This document shows positions 17,394 through 26,879 of a stretch of DNA of 64,000 bases, in pieces. The position numbers and the translations under genes were made by a program. The number at the start of each line of letters is the position of its first letter. Position 1 is the first letter of the stretch. Under the pieces are notes generated by a model. That model was not told the origin of the DNA and searched no databases. It saw nothing but the letters and a program-made list of their open reading frames with translations. The stretch is from Pseudomonas mangrovi (GTDB lineage Bacteria > Pseudomonadota > Gammaproteobacteria > Pseudomonadales > Pseudomonadaceae): contig NZ_QASN01000002.1 of NCBI RefSeq assembly GCF_003052585.1, forward strand, positions 62,001 to 126,000, read 5' to 3'.

Positions 17394-17490
17394 ACTAGGG
17401 TTCCGGCCCGTCGCGGAAGTGACGGGTGACTGGTCCGAGAGTCGACGACCTCCTTCGAGGTTACACGGCGGGACAAAAGCCCGGGAGAAC
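17394..17490 (+). ncRNA. Guanidine-I (ykkC) riboswitch
   Basis: The leader of copy 2 contains the conserved blocks of the guanidine-I aptamer in order: ACTAGGGTTCCG (17394-17405), GTGACTGGTCCGAGAG (17427-17442), TTACACGGCGGGACAAAAGC (17461-17480) and CCCGGGAGA to 17489. The intervening segments can pair (GTCGCG/CGTGAC region and ACGACCTC/GAGGTT arm), as in the known fold. This class binds guanidinium and turns on transport and degradation genes. No intrinsic terminator with a U-tract is visible between the aptamer and the ATG at 17547, while the Shine-Dalgarno GGAG sits in the loop of GAAC-TGGAG-GTTC. Control of translation initiation is therefore the simplest reading. Confidence 0.93.
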
Positions 17491-17546
17491 GCGCCAGCAA
17501 GGCCGCGCCACTCCTGCACGCCGATAATCGAACTGGAGGTTCCATC

Positions 17547-18614
17547 ATGCGCAAGTCCCTCGTCTCCTCGCTGGTCGCCGCCGGCCTCACCGCCGCCCTG
17601 AGCCTGCCCGCCCACGCCGAACAGAAAGACCACTTCAGCGTCTGCTGGACCATCTACGCCGGCTGGATGCCGTGGGAATACGCCCAGGCCGAGGGCATCG
17701 TCGACAAGTGGGCGGAGAAGTACGACATCGAGATCGACGTGGTGCAGGTCAACGACTACGTCGAGTCGATCAACCAGTACAGCGCCGGCCAGTTCGATGG
17801 CTGCAGCATGACCAACATGGACGCCCTGACCATTCCCGCCGCGGCTGGCATCGATTCCACCGCGCTGATCATCGGCGACTTCTCCAACGGCAACGACGGC
17901 ATCGTGCTCAAGGGCGAAGGCAAGTCGCTGAGCGACCTCAAGGGCATGGACGTCAACCTGGTCGAGCTGTCGGTTTCCCACTACCTGCTCGCCCGCGGCC
18001 TGGAAAGCGCCGGCCTCAGCGAGCGCGACCTGAAGGTGGTGAACACTTCCGATGCCGACCTGGTGGCCGCCTTCGCCACGCCGTCGGTGAATGCCGTCGC
18101 CACCTGGAACCCGCTGCTGGCCGAGGTCGAGGCGATGCCTTCGGTGAGCAAGGTTTTCGACTCCAGCCAGATCCCCGGTGAAATCATCGACCTGATGGTG
18201 GTCAACACCCAGACCCTGGCGGACAACCCCGCCTTCGGCAAGGCCCTGACCGGCGCCTGGTACGAGGTGATGGCCACCATGAGCGCCGATGACGAGGCTG
18301 GCCGCGCTGCCCGCGAGCACATGGCGCAGGCGTCCGGCACCGATCTTGCCGGCTACGAGGCACAGCTGGCAGCCACCCGGATGTTCTATTCGGCCAAGGA
18401 CGCCGTGGCCTTCGCCACCAGTTCGCAACTGCCGGAAACCATGACCAAGGTCGCCGAGTTCAGCTTCGACCACGGCCTGCTCGGCGACGGCGCACCGGAC
18501 GCCGGCGCCATCGGCATGGCCTTCGCCGCTGATGTGCAGACCGGTAACGCAGACAACATCAAGCTGCGCTTCGACCCCAGCTACATGCAGATGGCGGCCG
18601 ACGGCAAGCTCTGA
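17547..18614 (+). CDS. ABC transporter binding protein, guanidine operon (copy 2)
   Basis: A 355-residue exported binding protein with a signal peptide to about residue 24 (LSLPAHA). It is paralogous to the preceding gene along its whole length (VCWTIYAGWMPWEYAQAEG, CSMTNMDALTIPAAAGIDSTALIIGDF, SHYLLARGLE). It directly follows the guanidine-I riboswitch and begins the run of permease, ATPase, DUF1989 and carboxylase genes. The expected role is periplasmic capture of guanidine or a guanidino/urea-like compound. GGAGG lies seven bases before the ATG. A palindromic repeat follows the gene before the permease, which could protect or attenuate the message so that binding protein exceeds permease. 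Confidence 0.87.
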   Translation: MRKSLVSSLVAAGLTAALSLPAHAEQKDHFSVCWTIYAGWMPWEYAQAEGIVDKWAEKYDIEIDVVQVNDYVESINQYSAGQFDGCSMTNMDALTIPAAAGIDSTALIIGDFSNGNDGIVLKGEGKSLSDLKGMDVNLVELSVSHYLLARGLESAGLSERDLKVVNTSDADLVAAFATPSVNAVATWNPLLAEVEAMPSVSKVFDSSQIPGEIIDLMVVNTQTLADNPAFGKALTGAWYEVMATMSADDEAGRAAREHMAQASGTDLAGYEAQLAATRMFYSAKDAVAFATSSQLPETMTKVAEFSFDHGLLGDGAPDAGAIGMAFAADVQTGNADNIKLRFDPSYMQMAADGKL

Positions 18615-18640
18615 TCGGGCGGGCAAACCTGCCCTCGCAG

Positions 18641-18666
18641 GGTGGATGACGCTTCATCCATCCACC
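18641..18666. repeat. GGTGGATG palindrome inside the guanidine operon
   Basis: GGTGGATGACGCTTCATCCATCCACC forms a hairpin between the binding-protein and permease genes. It belongs to the family seen at 8587, 50889 and 55087. Its position after the most abundant gene of an ABC operon would suit a message-stabilising or attenuating role, which is inference. Confidence 0.6.
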
Positions 18667-18713
18667 TTCGCGCCCTTTGATGGGTAACTCACCCAACACA
18701 CAAAGAGACAGCC

Positions 18714-19525
18714 ATGCGCTTGATCAACCGACACCCTGACCGTGCCGGCCGCCTGGTTCTGGTCCTGCTGCCGTTCGCCCTGCTGCTGTTCCTCTATTTC
18801 AGCGCCTCGGCGAGTCGGCTGGCGGACAACCCCGGCGACAAGCTGCTGCCCAGCGCCACGCAGATGGCCGCCGCCATCGATCGCCTGGCCTTCACCGAGG
18901 ACAAGCGCAGCGGCAACTACCTGTTCTGGCAGGACACCGGCGCCAGCCTGTCGCGCTTAGGGCTCGGCATCGGCATCGCCGCCCTGCTCGGCCTCTGCCT
19001 GGGCATCGCCGCCGGCATCCTGCCGCTGTTTCGCGCGCCGCTGTCGCCGCTGCTGACGGTGCTGTCGATGGTGCCACCGCTGGCGATCCTGCCGATCCTG
19101 TTCATCGTCTTCGGCCTCGGCGAGCTGGCCAAGGTGATGCTGATCGTCATCGGCATCACCCCGGTGCTGGCGCGCGATCTGGAGCAGCGTGCCCGCGAGA
19201 TCCCCCAGGAAATCCTGATCAAGGCGCAGACCCTCGGCGCCAGCACCTGGACGCTGATCCTGCGGGTGGTGCTGCCACAACTGCTGCCACGCCTGCTGAT
19301 CGCCCTGCGGCTGGTGCTGGGCTCGGCTTGGCTGTTCCTGATCGCTGCCGAAGCCATCGCCAGCACCGACGGCCTGGGCTACCGGATCTTCCTGGTGCGC
19401 CGCTACATGGCGATGGATGTGATCCTGCCCTACGTGGTCTGGATCACCCTGCTCGCCTGGCTGATGGACCTGGGCCTGCGCCAGCTGACCCGGCTGTGCT
19501 TCCCCTGGTACGAAGGAGCCAAGGC

Positions 19526-19529
<4 letters not shown>
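18714..19529 (+). CDS. ABC transporter permease, guanidine operon
   Basis: A 271-residue inner-membrane permease of the SsuC/TauC-like (BPD_transp_1) family with about six hydrophobic helices. The cytoplasmic EAA loop that contacts the ATPase is visible as AQTLGASTWTLILRVVLPQLLP. The first helix covers about residues 16-30. It should form the channel for the substrate delivered by one or both binding proteins. Its TGA overlaps the ATG of the ATPase gene by 4 bp. The start ATG at 18714 follows AAAGAGACAGCC. No gaps or frameshifts are visible. Confidence 0.88.
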
Positions 19530-20398
<869 letters not shown>

Positions 20399-20410
20399 GG
20401 AGCACCCCCA

Positions 20411-21139
20411 ATGACTGCATCCCTCAGCCTGCGCCCTACCCTCTACGAGGAATTCGTGCCCGGTGGTGGGCACACCTCCTTCGTCCTCAAGCGCGGCCAG
20501 CTGCTGCGCATCACCGACCTCGAAGGCGGCGCCAACGTCAGCCTGCTGCTGCTCAACGCCATGGAGAAGAGCGAGCGCCTGAACCTGCCGGACACCCTGA
20601 AGTGCCAGCACACCGCCAAGCTCACCGCCGGCCACTGCCTGTACTCGGATATGGGCCGGATTCTCGCCGCCATCAGCGCCGACACCTGCGGCTGGCATGA
20701 CAGCTTCGGCGGCGTACTCAATGCCGCCGAAGTCGCCGAGAAGTACGGCCAGGGCCGCTACCAGGAACTGCGCAACGGTTTCTACCGCAACGGCACGGAC
20801 AACCTGCTGGTGGAGATCGGCAAGTGGAACCTGAACGTCCAGGACCTGCTGATGACGCTGAATCTGTTCAGCAAGGTGACGGTGGATGACGACGGCCGCT
20901 TCCACTTCGAGCCGGGCAACTCCAGCGCCGGCGACTACATCGAGCTGTACGCGCCGATGGACGCCCTGGTGGTGCTCACCGCCCTGCAGCATCCGCTCGA
21001 CCCCAATCCGCAGTACGCGCCCAAGCCGGTGCAGCTGTCCTGGCACCAGGTCGCAAGCGACGGCATCAGCGTGCTCTGCCGCAGCTCGCGCCCGGAAAAC
21101 GCGCGCGGTTTCCACAACACCGAACGGCTTTACCTGTAG
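20411..21139 (+). CDS. DUF1989 protein, CgdA/CgdB-like deiminase subunit
   Basis: A 242-residue member of DUF1989, long annotated as a urea-carboxylase-associated protein. In guanidine-assimilating bacteria two such subunits form carboxyguanidine deiminase, which converts carboxyguanidine to allophanate and ammonia. The conserved block here is [11 protein letters not shown] at residues 91-101, with Cys93, His96 and Asp97 as likely metal or catalytic ligands. [39 protein letters not shown] is the typical N-terminus. It starts 12 bp after the ATPase stop, with AAGGAGC before the ATG. Which of the two subunits this is (A or B) I cannot settle from memory, so no symbol is given. Confidence 0.85.
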   Translation: MTASLSLRPTLYEEFVPGGGHTSFVLKRGQLLRITDLEGGANVSLLLLNAMEKSERLNLPDTLKCQHTAKLTAGHCLYSDMGRILAAISADTCGWHDSFGGVLNAAEVAEKYGQGRYQELRNGFYRNGTDNLLVEIGKWNLNVQDLLMTLNLFSKVTVDDDGRFHFEPGNSSAGDYIELYAPMDALVVLTALQHPLDPNPQYAPKPVQLSWHQVASDGISVLCRSSRPENARGFHNTERLYL

Positions 21140-21149
21140 GAGCAGCGCC

Positions 21150-21785
21150 ATGAACCTGATCGAAAGCAGCCTGCAGCCCGAAGCGGCGGTGTTCCGCCAT
21201 GAAATCCCCGCCGGCGAACCCTTCCTCTGCGAAGTCAGGGCAGGCCAGACCGTGCGCCTGCTCGACCTGGAAGGCAACCAGGCGGTCGACACCCTGTTCT
21301 TCAGCGCCCGCAACCCGCGCGAGCGCTACGACCCGCAGCGCACCCTGCGCAAGCAGAACAGCGTCTACCTAACCGCCGGCACGGTGCTCTGGTCCAACCT
21401 GGGCAACCCCCTTTTGACCATCGTCGCCGACACCTGCGGCCGTCACGACACCCTCGGCGGCGCCTGCGCCCAGGAGAGCAACGTGGTCCGCTATGCGCTG
21501 GACAAGCGCTACATGCACAGCTGCCGTGACAACTTCCTGCGCGCCAGCCTCACCGACGGCCGCCTGGAGAAGCGCGACATCGGCGCCAACATCAATTTCT
21601 TCATGAACGTGCCGGTGACGCCCGAAGGCGGCCTGACCTTCGCCGACGGCATCTCCGCCCCCGGCAAGTATGTGGAGCTCAAGGCGCACATGGACGTGAT
21701 CGTGCTGATCTCCAACTGCCCGCAGCTGAACAACCCGTGCAACGGCTGGAACCCTACCCCGGCCGAGGTGCTGGTGTGGGATTGA
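21150..21785 (+). CDS. DUF1989 protein, second CgdA/CgdB-like subunit
   Basis: A 211-residue DUF1989 protein, paralogous to the preceding one. The matching block is [13 protein letters not shown] at residues 94-106 (Cys96, His99, Asp100). [20 protein letters not shown] and [18 protein letters not shown] are shared with other carboxylase-linked members. With its neighbour it should form the heteromeric carboxyguanidine deiminase acting after the carboxylase. The ATG at 21150 follows AGGAGCAGCGCC, 10 bp after the previous stop. The gene is followed by an 83-bp palindromic repeat and the guanidine-II riboswitch, so it ends the transport/deiminase half of the locus. Confidence 0.85.
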   Translation: MNLIESSLQPEAAVFRHEIPAGEPFLCEVRAGQTVRLLDLEGNQAVDTLFFSARNPRERYDPQRTLRKQNSVYLTAGTVLWSNLGNPLLTIVADTCGRHDTLGGACAQESNVVRYALDKRYMHSCRDNFLRASLTDGRLEKRDIGANINFFMNVPVTPEGGLTFADGISAPGKYVELKAHMDVIVLISNCPQLNNPCNGWNPTPAEVLVWD

Positions 21786-21801
21786 GGGCGCAAGCGCCAT
21801 C

Positions 21802-21884
21802 GTAGGTTGGGTTGAGCGCTGCGAAGCCCAACGCAGACAGCCCGGCACCGCCGTGTTGGGCTTCGCAAGCTCAACCCAACCTAC
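21802..21884. repeat. 83-bp palindromic element with 16-bp perfect ends
   Basis: GTAGGTTGGGTTGAGC at 21802-21817 is exactly complementary to GCTCAACCCAACCTAC at 21869-21884. An inner pair, GCGAAGCCCAAC and GTTGGGCTTCGC, extends the foldback. It lies inside the operon between the second DUF1989 gene and the guanidine-II riboswitch, where a large hairpin could stop ribosomes or RNA decay. It resembles dispersed repeats of other Pseudomonas intergenic regions. Confidence 0.72.
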
Positions 21885-21923
21885 AGACCATCACTTGGGC
21901 ATGGTCCGGGTCACAGAATTTCA

Positions 21924-21977
21924 GCCACGGACGACCGTGGCGCAGACCGAATGACCGGCGGGACGGCCCGCCTTTTT
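21924..21977 (+). ncRNA. Guanidine-II (mini-ykkC) riboswitch
   Basis: Two hairpins with the class-defining ACGR loops precede the carboxylase gene. The first is GCCACGG-ACGA-CCGTGGC (21924-21941, 7-bp stem). The second is GGCGGG-ACGG-CCCGCC (21957-21972, 6-bp stem). They are separated by a 15-nt linker. Guanidine-II RNAs bind one guanidinium per hairpin and form loop-loop contacts. The second stem is followed at once by TTTTT and then by CGAGG, the probable Shine-Dalgarno, 9-13 bases before the ATG at 21992. Both a terminator-like and a ribosome-site mechanism are geometrically possible. Both loops fit the consensus exactly, so the assignment is strong. Confidence 0.9.
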
Positions 21978-21991
21978 CGAGGACACCTCGA

Positions 21992-24900
21992 ATGTTCGAC
22001 AAACTCCTGATCGCCAACCGTGGCGCCATCGCCTGCCGCATCCTGCGCACCTTGCGCGAACTCAACGTCAAGGGCGTCGCGGTGTATTCCGAGGCCGACG
22101 TCGCCAGCCTGCACCTGCAGCAGGCCGACGAAGCCCACAGCCTCGGCGAAGGCCCGGCCGCGCAGACCTATCTGGTGGTCGAGAAGATTCTGCAGATCGC
22201 CCAGCGCAGCGGCGCGAAAGCCATCCATCCCGGCTACGGCTTTCTCTCCGAGAACGCCGCCTTCGCCGAAGCCTGCGAGGCCGCCGGCATCGCCTTCGTC
22301 GGCCCGACGCCGGAACAGCTGCGGGTGTTCGGCCTCAAGCACACCGCCCGCGCGCTGGCCAAGCAGCATGGCGTGCCCATGCTCGAAGGCACCGAACTGC
22401 TGGAAAACCTCGACGCCGCGCTGCTGGCAGGTGAAGCCGTCGGTTACCCGGTGATGCTGAAAAGCACCGCCGGCGGTGGCGGCATCGGCATGCGCGTGTG
22501 CCACAGCGCCGCCGAGCTGAGCGATGCCTTCGAGGCGGTCAAGCGCCTGGGTCAGAACAACTTCAGCGACTCCGGCGTGTTCATCGAGAAGTACATCCAG
22601 CGCGCCCGCCATCTGGAGGTGCAGGTGTTCGGTGACGGTCGTGGCGAGGTCATCGCCCTCGGCGTGCGCGACTGCTCGGTGCAACGGCGCAACCAGAAAG
22701 TACTGGAAGAGACCCCGGCGCCGAACCTGCCGGCCGGCATGGCCGAGGCACTCTGCGCGGCGGCAATCAAGCTGGCGAAAGCGGTCAGCTATCGCAGCGC
22801 CGGTACCGTCGAGTTCGTCTACGACGCCGAGGCGCAGCGCTTCTACTTCCTCGAGGTGAACACCCGCCTGCAGGTCGAGCACGGCGTCACCGAACAGGTC
22901 TGGGGCGTCGATCTGGTGCGCTGGATGATCGAACTGGCCGCCGGCGACCTGCCGCCCCTGGCCGAGCTGGCGAGGGACCTCAGGCCCAACGGCCATGCCA
23001 TCCAGGCGCGCCTGTACGCAGAAGATCCGGGCCGCGACTTCCAGCCCAGCCCCGGCCTGCTGACCGCCGTGCAGTTCCCCGCTGCCGACGGCCAGGGCCT
23101 GCGCATCGATACCTGGGTCGAGGCCGGCTGCGAGATCCCGCCCTACTTCGACCCGATGATCGCCAAGGTCATCACCTGGCAAGCGACCCGCGAGCAAGCC
23201 AGCGCAGCGTTGCGGCAGGCGCTGGCCGACACCCTGCTCTATGGCGTGGAGACCAACCGCGACTACCTGCGGCAGATCCTTGCTGACGCCCCCTTCGCCA
23301 GCGGCAATCCGTGGACGCGCTGCCTGGAAGACCTGGTCTACCGCGCCAGCACCTTCGAGGTACTCGGCGCCGGCACCCAGACCACGGTGCAGGACGTGCC
23401 CGGCCGCCTCGGCTACTGGGCGGTCGGTGTGCCGCCGTCAGGGCCGATGGACGACCGCGCGCTGCGCCTGGGCAATCGCCTGCTCGGCAACGACGCCAGC
23501 GCCGCCGGCCTGGAAATCACCATGAGCGGCCCGACACTGCGTTTCAACACCGATGCGGTGGTGGCGGTGACCGGTGCCGAAATCCCGGTCAGCCTGGACG
23601 GCGTCGACCAGCCGAACAACCGCGCGCTGCTGGTCAGGGCCGGCAGCACCCTGGCGCTCGGCAGCATCGCCGGCAGCGGCGCGCGCAGCTACCTGTGCCT
23701 GCGCGGCGGCATCCAGGTGCCGGACTACCTGGGCAGCAAGAGCACCTTCACCCTCGGCCAGTTCGGCGGCCACGGCGGCCGCGCACTGCGCGCCGGCGAT
23801 GTGCTGCACCTGCTTGCGCTGAGCGATTCGAGTGCCGGCGCGCAGCTGCCGGACACTCTGCTCCAGCCGCTGCCGGCGGTACGCGAGCTGCGGGTGATCT
23901 ACGGCCCGCACGGCGCGCCTGAGTACTTCACTCCGGGCTATATCGACACCTTCCTCGCCACCGACTGGGAAGTGCACTTCAACTCCAGCCGCACCGGCGT
24001 GCGCCTGATCGGACCCAAGCCGGAATGGGTGCGCGAAAGCGGCGGCGAGGCCGGCCTGCACCCCTCGAACATCCACGACAACCCCTACGCCATCGGCGCG
24101 GTGGACTTCACCGGCGACATGCCGGTGATCCTCGGCCCGGATGGCCCGAGCCTGGGCGGCTTCGTCTGCCCGGTGACCATCATCGAGGCCGACCTCTGGC
24201 AGCTCGGCCAGCTCAAGGCCGGCGACCGGGTGCGCTTCGTTCCGGTGAACATCGACAGCGCCCGGCAACTGGCCCGCGCCCGCCTGGCCGAAGTGGAAAC
24301 GCTGGCCCCGGTGGCGGTGGACTGGCAGCCGATCCCGCTGGAGCCGCCGGTGATCCTCGACATCGGCAGCCAGGACAAGCGCCTGGTCGCACGGCTCTCC
24401 GGTGACACCCACCTGCTGCTGGAAATCGGCCAGCCCGAGCTGGACCTGGTGCTGCGTTTCCGCGGCCATGCGCTGATGCAGGCGCTGGAAGCGAAGTTCG
24501 GTCTCGTTGAGCAAGACGCCAGCGCCATCGGCAGCGAGCGTTTCGCCAGAGGAGTGATCGACCTGACGCCCGGCATCCGTTCACTGCAGGTGCATTACCA
24601 GCCGGAAACCCTGTCCCTGGCCAACCTGCTGGCCATCGTCATCGGCGAGTGGGATGCGGTGTGCAAGGCGCAGGATCTCAAGGTGCCGTCGCGCATCGTC
24701 CATCTGCCGCTGTCCTGGGATGACCCGGCCTGCCAGTTGGCGATTGAGAAATACATGACCACGGTGCGCAAGGACGCACCCTGGTGCCCGAGCAACCTGG
24801 AGTTCATCCGCCGGATCAACGACCTGCCGAATCTCGACGAGGTCTACCGCACGGTATTCGACGCCAGCTACCTGGTGATGGGCCTGGGTGACGTCTACCT

Positions 24901-25636
24901 CGGCGCGCCGGTGGCCACGCCGCTCGACCCGCGGCATCGCCTGGTCACAACCAAGTACAACCCGGCACGTACCTGGACCGCGGAGAACTCGGTGGGCATC
25001 GGCGGCGCCTATATGTGCGTGTACGGCATGGAAGGCCCCGGCGGCTACCAGTTCGTCGGCCGCACCCTGCAGATGTGGAACCGCTACCGCGCGGTCGAGG
25101 CCTTCGACGGCAAGCCCTGGCTGCTGCGCTTCTTCGACCAGATCCGCTTCTACCCGGTCGCCGCCGACGAGCTTCTGCGCATCCGCCGCGACTTCCCGCT
25201 CGGCCGGCATGAGCTGCGCATCGAGCACAGCGAGCTGAAGCTGGCCGACTACCAGGCATTTCTCGCCGACCAGGCCGAGGGTATCGCCGCCTTCCGCGGC
25301 CAGCAGCGCGCGGCCTTCGATGCCGAGCGCCAGCGCTGGATTGCATCCGGCCAGGCGCACTTCGAGGTCGAGGAAGTCGGCCCGGACCTGGGCGAGGACG
25401 CGCCGCTGGGCGCCGGCCTGCACAGCATCGACAGCCATATCGCCGGCAACCTCTGGCAGGTACAGGTCGAGCCCGGCAGCACGGTCAGGGCCGGCGACGT
25501 GCTGGTGATCCTGGAGTCGATGAAGATGGAGATCCCCGTGCTCGCACCGCGCGACGGGGTGGTGCGCGAGGTACGCGTGCAGCCCGGCTCCGCGGTGCGC
25601 GCCGGGCAGCGGGTGGTGGTGCTCGAAGAGGCCTGA
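21992..25636 (+). CDS. Biotin-dependent guanidine/urea carboxylase
   Basis: A 1214-residue multidomain carboxylase. Residues 1-450 are biotin carboxylase: LLIANRGAIACRILRTLREL, the ATP-grasp loop AGGGGIGM and EVNTRLQVEHGVTE. Residues about 460-780 are the AHS2/KipA half of the carboxyltransferase (GTQTTVQDVPGRLGYWAVG, PPSGPMDDRALRLGN). About 850-1090 are the AHS1/KipI half (LPLSWDDPACQLAIEKY, YGMEGPGGYQFVGRT). The C-terminal biotinyl domain has ESMKMEI with Lys1178 as the biotin site. Historically called urea carboxylase, members next to guanidine riboswitches and DUF1989 genes prefer guanidine, making carboxyguanidine. The riboswitch directly ahead supports guanidine. The start at 21992 fits the family start exactly. 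No allophanate hydrolase domain or gene follows. Confidence 0.93.
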   Translation: MFDKLLIANRGAIACRILRTLRELNVKGVAVYSEADVASLHLQQADEAHSLGEGPAAQTYLVVEKILQIAQRSGAKAIHPGYGFLSENAAFAEACEAAGIAFVGPTPEQLRVFGLKHTARALAKQHGVPMLEGTELLENLDAALLAGEAVGYPVMLKSTAGGGGIGMRVCHSAAELSDAFEAVKRLGQNNFSDSGVFIEKYIQRARHLEVQVFGDGRGEVIALGVRDCSVQRRNQKVLEETPAPNLPAGMAEALCAAAIKLAKAVSYRSAGTVEFVYDAEAQRFYFLEVNTRLQVEHGVTEQVWGVDLVRWMIELAAGDLPPLAELARDLRPNGHAIQARLYAEDPGRDFQPSPGLLTAVQFPAADGQGLRIDTWVEAGCEIPPYFDPMIAKVITWQATREQASAALRQALADTLLYGVETNRDYLRQILADAPFASGNPWTRCLEDLVYRASTFEVLGAGTQTTVQDVPGRLGYWAVGVPPSGPMDDRALRLGNRLLGNDASAAGLEITMSGPTLRFNTDAVVAVTGAEIPVSLDGVDQPNNRALLVRAGSTLALGSIAGSGARSYLCLRGGIQVPDYLGSKSTFTLGQFGGHGGRALRAGDVLHLLALSDSSAGAQLPDTLLQPLPAVRELRVIYGPHGAPEYFTPGYIDTFLATDWEVHFNSSRTGVRLIGPKPEWVRESGGEAGLHPSNIHDNPYAIGAVDFTGDMPVILGPDGPSLGGFVCPVTIIEADLWQLGQLKAGDRVRFVPVNIDSARQLARARLAEVETLAPVAVDWQPIPLEPPVILDIGSQDKRLVARLSGDTHLLLEIGQPELDLVLRFRGHALMQALEAKFGLVEQDASAIGSERFARGVIDLTPGIRSLQVHYQPETLSLANLLAIVIGEWDAVCKAQDLKVPSRIVHLPLSWDDPACQLAIEKYMTTVRKDAPWCPSNLEFIRRINDLPNLDEVYRTVFDASYLVMGLGDVYLGAPVATPLDPRHRLVTTKYNPARTWTAENSVGIGGAYMCVYGMEGPGGYQFVGRTLQMWNRYRAVEAFDGKPWLLRFFDQIRFYPVAADELLRIRRDFPLGRHELRIEHSELKLADYQAFLADQAEGIAAFRGQQRAAFDAERQRWIASGQAHFEVEEVGPDLGEDAPLGAGLHSIDSHIAGNLWQVQVEPGSTVRAGDVLVILESMKMEIPVLAPRDGVVREVRVQPGSAVRAGQRVVVLEEA

Positions 25637-25820
25637 GACTCGGCGCGTGCCTTGAGCGATCTGCATCGCCCACAGGCACGCAGCCGGCGTTCCGCGCCTG
25701 GCGACAGCTGCTGCTTTCCATCCCGCCGGCAACCGCGCTCTGCGAACGGCTGCTCGGCAACACCCTGTCGATGGCGCTAGAGTGCGGCCTTCCTTCGAGT
25801 GCACCGTGCAGGGAACGCCC

Positions 25821-26879
25821 ATGACACTCAACCGCGAACAGGCCCAGCAGCGCGCCGACGACATCCAACGCTTCCGCCGCGAGCTGGCGCGCCTGGAGCA
25901 GGAGCAGGTTCTGCAGCTGGAGCAGACCCAGCGCAGCGCGCTGGAGCGGCACCAGCAGCGACTGCTGGACGACTACCGCCAGCGCTTCGATATCGACCAC
26001 GACGAGCAGGCCCGGCGTCTGTCGCTGGGCATGCGCGTGGCCTCACTGGCCGGCGCTCTGGCACTGGCGGCGAGCCTGCTGTTCCTGTTCTACCAGTTCT
26101 GGGGGCTGCTCCCCGAATCCGTCCAGGTCGGCGTTCTGGTCGGCGCGCCACTGGCGCTGCTCGGTCTGACCTTCCTGGTGCAACAGCGCGATGCCAGCGG
26201 CTATTTCAGCAAGATCGCGGCGCTGCTCAGCTTCGCCTGCCTCGTGCTCAACCTGAGCATGCTCGGGCAGATCTTCAACATCACCCCCAGCGAAGCAGCG
26301 CTACTGCCCTGGGCAGCCCTGGCGCTGTTGCTGGCCTACGGCTGTCACGCGCGCCTGCTGCTGCTCGCAGGCCTCGCCTGCCTGGTGGCCTACGTCGGCA
26401 TGCGCGTGGGCAGCTGGGGCGGCCTGTACTGGCTGAGCGCCGGCGAACGTCCGGAGAACTTCTTCCCCGCCGCGCTGCTGATCTTCGCCGTTCCCCTGTT
26501 GCTGCCGCGCCAGCCGGCCGGCTTCGCCGCCTCCTATCGGGTGGTCGGCCTGCTCACGCTGCTGCTGCCGATGCTGATCCTGGCGCACTGGGGGCGCGGC
26601 AGCCACCTGTTCTGGCCGCCGGAACTGATCGAGGGAAGCTACCAGGTGCTGGGCATGCTCTGCGCCGCGCTGGCGATCTGGCTCGGCGTGCGCCGCGACT
26701 GGAACGACACGCTCAACACCGGCCTGACCTTCCTGCTGATCTTTCTCTACAGCAAGCTCTACGACTGGTGGTGGGAGGTCATGCCCAAGTACCTGTTTTT
26801 CCTGATCGTCGGGCTGATCGCGGTGCTGGTGCTGCTGGTCCTGCGGCGCCTGCGTCAAGCCGGAGGGCAAGCGCAATGA
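25821..26879 (+). CDS. DUF2157 membrane protein
   Basis: A 352-residue inner-membrane protein. The first 65 residues are charged and helical (DIQRFRRELARLEQEQVLQLEQTQ), then about ten hydrophobic helices follow. This is the DUF2157 layout, with the first helix pair separated by FYQFWGLLPESVQV. The function is unknown. The ATG at 25821 has GGGAACGCCC upstream; an upstream in-frame start would add 13 poor residues. Its stop overlaps the start of the DUF4824 gene by 4 bp (ATGA), so the two are translated together, as in other pseudomonads. It begins 184 bp after the carboxylase; that gap contains nothing recognisable. Confidence 0.8.
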   Translation: MTLNREQAQQRADDIQRFRRELARLEQEQVLQLEQTQRSALERHQQRLLDDYRQRFDIDHDEQARRLSLGMRVASLAGALALAASLLFLFYQFWGLLPESVQVGVLVGAPLALLGLTFLVQQRDASGYFSKIAALLSFACLVLNLSMLGQIFNITPSEAALLPWAALALLLAYGCHARLLLLAGLACLVAYVGMRVGSWGGLYWLSAGERPENFFPAALLIFAVPLLLPRQPAGFAASYRVVGLLTLLLPMLILAHWGRGSHLFWPPELIEGSYQVLGMLCAALAIWLGVRRDWNDTLNTGLTFLLIFLYSKLYDWWWEVMPKYLFFLIVGLIAVLVLLVLRRLRQAGGQAQ

